Positions 56,930-64,000 of a stretch of DNA of 64,000 bases are shown here, piece after piece. Both the position numbers and the translations under genes were made by a program. Source of the stretch: Euborellia annulipes (lineage: Eukaryota; Arthropoda; Insecta; Dermaptera; Anisolabididae); contig JAKCPI010013841.1 in NCBI GenBank assembly GCA_023213315.1, positions 60,107-124,106 on the forward strand. The letters are read 5' to 3'. The stretch's first letter is position 1. Each line of letters begins with the position of its first letter. The notes under the pieces were generated by a model that was not told the origin of the DNA, made no database searches, and worked only from the letters and a program-made list of their open reading frames with translations.

Positions 56930-57650
56930 CCGTCCATAATTTGTATTAATTTGAAAGTTTATATTAGGAAAATAAGGACAAGTTTTTATGTGTGAATTAA
57001 TTATTATCAACCAACAATTCGTCGACTTTGCCGACTTCTTCAGGGCTTCTACAATTATAAGAACATTATTGATATGAGTTTACAAAAGTACAATTCCAAT
57101 TCCAAAACAAACATGTATTAATAGTTTGCCTACCAAATAGTCATGTCACACATTCGTCTTAATTTTCTTATTAACTTCGTTACCATTGAAATTTGTGTTC
57201 TGATGGTCAGGTCAGTGGATAGAGTGTTGGGTCGCTGACTCGGAGACCGAGTCTCGGCAGATAGATATTTGCAGTCGCCTCCTCTTGGAAAGTAATGGCA
57301 ACCTACCAAGAGTATAATTGCCTAGACAACCTCTCCAAATTAGCCGTTCGGAACCGGCGTTAAAAGTAGAAGAGGCGCCGACACCCATTTCGGGTATGGC
57401 ACTCGAAGAAGAAGGTCTTCAATGGTAACGAAGATAATAAGAAAATTTAGATGAATGACTATTTGGTAGGTAAGCTATTAATACATGTTTGTTTTGGAAT
57501 TGGAATTGTACTTTTGTAAACTCATATCAATAATGTTCTTATAATTGTAGAAGCCCTGAAGAAGTCGGCAAAGTCGACGAATTGTTGGTTGATAATAATT
57601 AATTACACATAAAAACTTGTCCTTATTTTCCTAATATAAACTTTCAAATT
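56930..57650. mobile_element. Palindromic hammerhead-like element with SINE insertion
   Basis: Arms about 56,945-57,180 and 57,415-57,650 are inverted ('gaagaagtcggcaaagtcga', 'gttcttataattgtagaagc'). Each has a hammerhead-like core in which GAAA is changed to GAAT, so both are probably dead. The centre holds a SINE. Confidence 0.7.
57203..57415 (+). repeat. tRNA-derived SINE
   Basis: The head 'gtcagtggatagagtgttgg' resembles an A box and 'gagaccgagtctcggc' a decayed B box. A body with 'gttcggaaccggcgttaaaa' and a 3' end 'tatggcactcgaagaagaag' match a common insect SINE type. It splits the palindrome arm sequence 'ttcaatggtaacgaag'. Confidence 0.6.
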
Positions 57651-57659
57651 ATAAATTAA

Positions 57660-57882
57660 TTATTGAAGGAGACAATAAAGAGTCTTTCGTTGAAATTATC
57701 AATTTTATTTATAACGATGAGAACTATAGTTGAAGCTTTGCCCTTCATCAAAGTCTATTACAATTGATTACAGGAATTAATGTATGAATAAATAAAATTT
57801 ATAATCTAGCAGAAGATTAATTTTTTATTGTTCTCCTTTCAATATATAAAATTTTGCTAGTTTTTCGGCACAAAATTTTCAA
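57660..57882. mobile_element. Degenerate palindromic hammerhead element
   Basis: Ends and spacing as in 49.3-49.6 kb, but the core is eroded ('agttgaagctttgcccttcatca' has lost key bases). Confidence 0.55.
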
Positions 57883-58261
57883 TTATTAATTAAAATAAAA
57901 AATTTGCTTTTGATATTACACAATTAGTTTTTTTAGCTAGAGTGTACATAAAATTGGCTAACGGTATACAGATTATTTGACAAAATCATTAATATCTTTA
58001 AAATAATTTTATCGATGTTCACTTTTGTTTGATCAATGTTTTTTATCAAAAAAAAGTTTCTGTAAGAGCTTTTTATATTGCGCAAAATGAAACAAAAATA
58101 ATTTTCATGGGTGACAGGAAAAAAAAGTGAAAAATTGATGGTTAACTACGTTTTATAAGAAATTTGTAGACCTCTTTAAAATTGACGTTTGAAAGAACTT
58201 CCCTTCTTTTTAAAGGGTCTACAAATTAATATAAAACGTAGTTGGCCATCAGTTTTTTACT

Positions 58262-58545
58262 TTACCATACAGGGTATGGTCAAGTATTGTAATCGTGCAT
58301 GAAAAAAGTGTTTTTTGCTTCGTTTTTTCGAAATATCTCAAAAACGGCTGAAACTATTTTGATAAAAAAAAATTGAGCGAAACCATGGCGTTTTGCTCTA
58401 CAAAAAAGCCCTAATGAGTGAACATCGAAAAAAATTATATTTTACGAGATATTAATGATTTTGTCAAAATGTCTGTTAGTACGTTACCAAATTTTGTGTA
58501 CGCTCTAGCTCAAAAACTAGTGTGAATATCAAAACGAAATTTTTT
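58262..58545 (+). repeat. Dispersed repeat R-A (copy 4)
   Basis: Begins 'gtatggtcaagtattgtaat'; nearly the inverse of 9.85-10.17 kb. Confidence 0.85.
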
Positions 58546-58559
58546 TATTTAATTAATAA

Positions 58560-58792
58560 TTGAAAATTTTTGTGCCGAGAGTAGCAGAATTTTTATATAT
58601 TGAAGGAGACAAAAAGAGTGTCTCGTTGGAATTATAAATTTTATTTCCATTCATACATTAATTCCTGTGAATCAATTGTAATAGACTGATGAAGAGGGCA
58701 AAGCCCTCGAAACTATAGTCTCGTTATAAATAAAATTTATAATTCCAGCAGAAGACACACTCTTTTATTGTCTCCTTCAATAATTAATATTA
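58560..58792. mobile_element. Hammerhead element (gccgagagtagcagaa family), one arm
   Basis: Has the 'gtgccgagagtagcagaat' and 'gtctccttcaata' ends, with a single intact core; the inverted arm is mostly deleted. Confidence 0.7.
58676..58730 (+). ncRNA. Hammerhead ribozyme core
   Basis: CTGATGA, stem II GAGGGC-AAA-GCCCTC, GAAAC-TATA-GTC. Identical core to 49,528-49,582. Confidence 0.8.
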
Positions 58793-59065
58793 TAGGATTT
58801 GAAAAGCTTATATTGGGAGAATAGTGACAAGCTTATGTGTGACTTTTTATTTTGATCCACCAATTATTCTTGTTGACTTTTTGCCGACTTTCGTTGATGG
58901 GGTCAATAGTCATTAACATGCTGTTTAAATTTTCTATATTAATTGTTAGCCATTGAAGGTATCAGAATACAATTTTCAAAAAAGATATTTGAAAATTGTA
59001 TTCTGATGGCCTTCAATGGTAACGAAGGTAATAAGAAAATTTAAACGAATGTGTGACATGACTAT

Positions 59066-59112
59066 TTGAAGCCCTGAAGAAGTCGGCAAAGTCGACGAAA
59101 CGTTGGTGGATA
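59066..59112 (+). ncRNA. Hammerhead ribozyme core (CTGAAGA type)
   Basis: CTGAAGA at 59,074-59,080, stem II GTCGGC-AAA-GTCGAC (one G/G mismatch), GAAA at 59,097-59,100, then CGTT-GGTGG. CC before the core can pair with GG after. An eroded inverted copy lies near 58,855-58,905. Confidence 0.65.
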
Positions 59113-59389
59113 AATAAAAAGTCACACATAAAAAACTTGTCCTTATTTTCCCAATATAAACTTTCAAATTATAAATTAAATTATGGACGGAAATGATAAT
59201 AATTAATAATTAATAATTGATATAGATTGGGCCATCCAAGTGAGATATGATTTGTTAAATTGATATCGATTTAAACAGGTCAATGAGGCTGAGTTGACCC
59301 AAAAACTATATCATGTATCACTTGAAATAAACAGTTTCAGAATCAATACCTGAAACGTCACTAATAAACTAAAAAATGTTTAATTGAAA

Positions 59390-59612
59390 AGTTTTTGTTT
59401 TGCCGAGAGTAGCAGAGTTGTTGATTCACAAAAGAGAAACAAAGAGGTTGTCCTCTGCTTGATGCAAATAAACATACACACATATATATCGAGATGATAT
59501 ATCTGTCAAACAAATAAATAAATATATATACAGATATATCATCTCGATATATATGTGTGTATGTTTATTTGCATCAAGCAGAGGACAACCTCTTTGTTTC
59601 TCTTTGTAAAAA
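59390..59612. mobile_element. Hammerhead-family palindrome lacking its core
   Basis: Inverted 'caaagaggttgtcctctgct' arms and 'atatatcgagatgatatatc' as at 18.3-19.2 kb. The ribozyme segment is deleted in the centre. Confidence 0.7.
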
Positions 59613-59634
59613 ACTGTCTATTCTCTTTGGGTGT

Positions 59635-61050
59635 ATTCCAGTCAAATTGTGTTTTTTATCAGGAAAGTTTTGGGGTAGTTCTGATTTTTTGATTGTTTTT
59701 GGGGCGCTGAATCCAAATCTGAGGTCTCCCACCAAAATTTCGTGACGCAACATTGTAGAAAATGCAAAAAAAGGTGAAAATTTCCATTTTTTGGCGGTTT
59801 TTCGCTTATAACTCGAAAACTATCAACTTTTCGTAAATAACCTTCCTATTCAAAATGAAAGTTCATAAAATTTCCTACAAATTTCATTATTTAGGTTTTT
59901 TTCTCCGACCAACCGTTCGGGCTCAAGCGCTAGTTGAAAATTGGCCTATTTTTTCTGTTTCGGCAAATCCCAAAAACTCGCACTTTTTTCGATATTTTCC
60001 CATTTTGACCATGAAGGAGCACGTTTTCGACAAAGACCACTCTATACATTTTTAAACTAGATTAAATTTGCTACAATTCAAACAAAGTTTCATCTTAATT
60101 GGATAATGGTAACCCGTGCCGCAATGAGGTTGAAGTTTTGAAAAACTGCAATTTTTTGCAAAAAATCGCAGTTTTTCCTTCATAAAATGAAAACCACTCA
60201 TCCTAGAAACTTGATTCCTATCTCATTCTCTAGGAAATTTTGTTGACTTGAACGTTTACTTGGACCACTTTTTTGATAAAACTCTTAGATTTATAGATAT
60301 CCAGCATTTTCCATGACAGGAAATGATCCATTTTTTTCAAAAAATCGCAGTTTTTCCTTCATAAAATGAAAACCACTCATCCTAGAAACTTGATTCCTAT
60401 CTCATTCTCTAGGAAATTTTATTGACTTGAACGTTTACACTTTTTTGATAAAACTCTTAGATTTATAGATATCCAGCATTTTCCATGACACTTCTGAGGA
60501 TTCGGATCATATCCTGTCACGGAAAATTCTGGATATCTATAAATCTAAGAGTTTTATCAAAAAAGTGGTCCAAGTAAACGTTCAAGTCAATAAAATTTCC
60601 TAGAGAATGAGATAGAAATCAAGTTTCTAAGATGAGTGCTTTTCATTTTATCAAGGAAAAACTGAGATTTTTTGCAAAAAATTGCAGTTTTTCAAAACTT
60701 CAACCTAATTGCGGCACGGGTTACCATTATCCAATTAAGATGAAACTTTGTTTAAATTGTAGCAAATTTAATCTAGTTTAAAAATGTATAGAATGGTCTT
60801 TGTCGAAAACGTGCTCCATCATGGTCGAAATGGGAAAAAATCGAAAAAAGTGCGAGTTTTTGGGTTAAAGTCCGAAAATTTCGAGGTTTTTCGGCCACCA
60901 AAAGTTGTCCCCCACACTTTCGAGGTCGCAAACTTAGATTTGGCATACCCACACCATACCAAACGATCCTAGAAAAAAATCTTTTCCCGCAATTAATGTA
61001 AGCTGAAACCCCCCCTATATACTGGGCTATTGCGGGGTTTTCTAACAAAA
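59635..61050. repeat. Large non-coding repeat, copy 2
   Basis: Repeats 55,270-55,930 and adds inverted blocks at 60,110-60,330 and 60,500-60,780 ('aaaccactcatcctagaaac', 'gatatccagcattttccatg'). The region 61,050-61,620 continues as non-coding sequence with no gene seen. Confidence 0.8.
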
Positions 61051-61625
61051 TGTATAAATCGACCTGAAATTTTTAAATTGCTATAACTCCAGACGATTTG
61101 AAGATAAAATCATAAATGTATATATCATTTTAAAGGAAATTGAATGCTCTACAACTTCTTTTCTGAGGACTTTTACTGTAAAACGAAAGGCTGAGGTGAT
61201 AGAGACAAAAGTTTGACGAAAAATATAGGAAATTTTATTTTTTTCATACATAAACGATATTCGCGGGCGAATATCTCAAAAACCATAAGGAATAGAGAAA
61301 AATTAAATAGAAGCAATCTTGTAGTAAATATTATAAGCTTTTATTTTGCTAAGAGTAACTTTTTCCCTACGACCCACCGTTTTTGAGATATAAGCAAAAA
61401 ACCAAAAAACGGGACATTTCCACCCCCTTCCACCCCTAAGCCCGGTAGCTAGGACTGGGGACTTTTAGTATTTTTACCTCCTAACTAGCCCAAACACATT
61501 CCATAAGAAAAAAATTCTCTCCTCTAAAATGTTTTCTATACCCCCTTTTTGAGCGTTCGTTGACTGGACTAATAAATATTTAAATTCTTTCAATTCGCTT
61601 TTAAAAAATACCTAACCAAAACATT

Positions 61626-61886
61626 TTAAATTGAAAGTTTTTGTGCCGAGAGTAGCAGAATTTTTATATATTGAAGGAGACAATAAAAGAGTGTCTTCGG
61701 CTGGAATTATAAATTTTATTTATAAATAGACTATAGTTTCAAGAGCTTTGCCCTCTTCATCAGTCTATTACAATTGATTCACAGGAATTCACATTAATTA
61801 TTTATAACAAAACTGCCATAGTCTCGTTATAAATAAAATTTATAATTCACAGAAGACAACACTCTTTTTATTGTCTCCTTCAATAA
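61626..61886. mobile_element. Hammerhead element (gccgagagtagcagaa family)
   Basis: 'gtgccgagagtagcagaat' left end and 'gtctccttcaata' right end. The left arm has a core; the right arm is eroded ('catagtctcgttataaataa'). Confidence 0.7.
61722..61778 (-). ncRNA. Hammerhead ribozyme core
   Basis: - strand CTGATGA, stem II GAGGGC-AAA-GCTCTT (one G-U wobble and end change), GAAAC-TATA-GTC. Confidence 0.7.
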
Positions 61887-61889
61887 AAC

Positions 61890-64000
61890 ATTTTATTTTA
61901 TATATATTGAACACGATCTTGCCCCAATTCACCTCAAGATCGTGCAGTTCTGCGTGGTTTAGAACCCGCACAGATCAAGAGATGAAATCGGTTTTGTGTT
62001 TTCTCACTTGCCCTTAATAGATGTTAAATAAATTTGGAAGCGGGGGGTGTCTGAGCCGTCCAAGTGAGCTTCCAAATTAGGGTTACAACGGACTTGGTTA
62101 TCTTTCTGATTGACGCTTCGAGGTTCTCTACAGTCTTTTTCTATTTCAAAGCTTAATTCTAATGTGAGAGTGGTAGGATCACACAGGGTTACACAAATCA
62201 AAAATAACGTACACTAACTCCCATTAATTTTTAAAACCAAAAGAAATTTTATTGATATCAAAAAAATTAAAAAAAGAAAATTTATGTTGCAATTTTGAAT
62301 TTTGAATTTAAAAATGATTTGAAATTTTAATATTGAAATTTTTAGTATTATTTAAGTTTGAATGAAGTTATTATTTTAAGTTGTCTAATTAATTTGATTT
62401 ATATTTGATAGTGGGGGCTTCAAGGGTCGATTTCGCCTCGAATGCCTTTGGATTTACAAAATTTGGTGGGGTCCACTTGATGTGATTCTATATAAGACAA
62501 TTATGAAAAAAAGAATTTGTATTATTTTCAATGTTATAATCTATAAATTAATGTTTAATTATTTATTTAATTCAATGTTTTTATTTAATTATTCAATGTT
62601 TCATTATAATTTATACTTTTGTTAATTTAATTAATCTAATTTATTTATTTTTAATTGTATTTTCTTTAATTATTAATTATTTATTTATTGAACAACATTA
62701 TTCTTGAGCCCATGAATCCATTTTCTACCTTGCTTGATCAATTGGAGAGAATTTTTTAATTTACTTTCGGACTTAGGTCAATATGAATCCGTGCAACCCC
62801 TATTATCTTTATTTTACTAATTTTTTAACTATTACTAAGGTCCGTAATTCACCTGTTTCGCCTTTTTTGCCTAAATTATGTATTCTCTCGAATTCATCAA
62901 GTGTTAATTAATAGAATCTAAATTCATGCCCTTTTAGAATATTTTTTTTAAATTAAATTAACATTATTTATTACTTATATCTCTGTTTTATTTAAATATT
63001 ATTATCAATTAGACTACACTAAAGTTCATGTTTGGTTTATTTTTTATAAATTGTTTTTTTAACTGCAGTTAATTTTATAGTTAGAATCATTAATTAAGAG
63101 AGGAGAGATTTTGCTTATCTTTTCACTGTCTTGTATGATGAAGATTCCATTGGAAGTCATGGCGGTCCAGGTCTATTTGCTCCAGGAGGGCGCTGGGAGA
63201 CACCGTTGTCCAGATGACCAATTATCCAGGCCTAGTGTTTTACTATGCTGGAGAATGCTACTTAACCCTGGCGTCCCAAGGTTCAACAATCTTCCCAGTG
63301 TAGTAGGTTTCAGCAGGTCCCAAATTGAGGCCTATTTCCCTCCGTGGATGTTGTTCGGAGCTTGTTCAGGGAACTGGAGCTAGATCATCATAGGAGCAAG
63401 CCTTTTTTTGGTTTTCTTCTTTAACGTTTTTAATTATACTATTAGATGTTGGTTGTTTAAAATCTTTAATTGTAATTTTTAAGGTGTTGTTTATTTAAAG
63501 TTTCGAATTATAATAATCTTTTTCTCTCTTCGTCATCCGCTCACTCCACTTTTGCCATAGGAGAATTCTCTCCCTCCATGTTCAATTCATTCTCCTCTCA
63601 TTTCTTATTTATCTCTTTTAACAAATTTCTATTTTTTTTTTAAAATAAAACATATGTGCCTTTTAAAAATACAATAATCTTTTTTTCTTATTATTTTCCA
63701 AATGCATTGAATTTCGATTTGGACCTTAGACCCTTTTCAAGTTAATTTTTTTATTTTAAACATTTTATACTTAAATACTTAAATTCAATATGAAAAATTT
63801 GTTTTAAATACATAATCTTTTTTTCTTCTGAAATTTCAATTTATTAATTATTTTGGTTTTAAATTTAGAAAATGTCTGGGATTCCAATAAAATTTCCTTT
63901 TAATACCCTTTAATTCAAAAAAAAACTCAAAAAAATGTCCCCAAAACTAATATTTTTTCAAAATTTTGCCCCTTAAACAGGGCTAAAAACAGCCGAAAAC
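61890..64000. other. Unassigned A/T-rich end of the window
   Basis: A block at 61,920-62,220 with 'gatcttgcc' inverted and 'gcttccaaatt' repeats may be LTR-like but lacks confirmable ends. A 90-codon + strand frame at 63,111-63,383 has no recognised motif and no splice support. The rest is A/T-rich without recognisable features. Confidence 0.35.

Overview
The window looks like a repeat-dominated, A+T-rich chromosome segment from an arthropod, most likely an insect. Support: errantivirus-type LTR retroelements with an F-like envelope, R1-like, jockey/CR1-like and other LINEs, mariner, hAT and pogo-like DNA elements, Penelope/retrozyme-like hammerhead ribozymes, and two intron-split animal gene fragments. 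No bacterial gene structure, rRNA or CRISPR array is visible.

Host genes are sparse. Exons of a large lipid transfer protein (apolipophorin/vitellogenin/MTP superfamily) lie on the + strand at 10.3-11.6 kb. Further exons, apparently of the same gene, lie on the - strand at 56.5, 54.4, 50.4 and 46.8 kb. Inverting the segment between about 11.7 and 56.6 kb would make them collinear, so the gene seems split by an inversion or a misassembly. A last exon of an ER FKBP-type prolyl isomerase ending in KDEL lies on the - strand at 19.6 kb, with a 1-bp frame break. Many breaks here sit in homopolymer runs, so consensus errors are as likely as mutation.

Layout: 1-9 kb holds dispersed repeats, a 5'-truncated LINE and a 3.4-kb inverted repeat. 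9-17 kb holds the lipid-transfer exons, an R1-like LINE scrap, Helitron-like ends, a G-rich block, a probable solo LTR and a long-TIR transposon with a DUF4817-like fragment. 17-24 kb holds foldback elements, a hAT MITE, ribozyme palindromes, a solo LTR and a tRNA-like palindrome. 24.5-40.2 kb is two related errantivirus-like elements on the - strand, A (old, broken) and B (young, Gag-Pol open). 40.8-45.5 kb is a LINE nested in a LINE. 45.6-64 kb holds composite foldback elements, a mariner interrupted by a LINE, a solo LTR, more ribozyme palindromes and large duplicated non-coding repeats.

Two systems stand out. First, both LTR elements carry, at the C-terminus of Pol, a macro domain closely resembling the ADP-ribosyl-glutamate hydrolase TARG1/OARD1, with the expected catalytic Lys and Asp present; in B it sits just before a broken env gene. 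Second, at least ten hammerhead ribozyme cores of several families (CUGANGA, stem II, GAAA) are scattered through the window, often as inverted pairs in palindromic repeats and with no associated reverse transcriptase.
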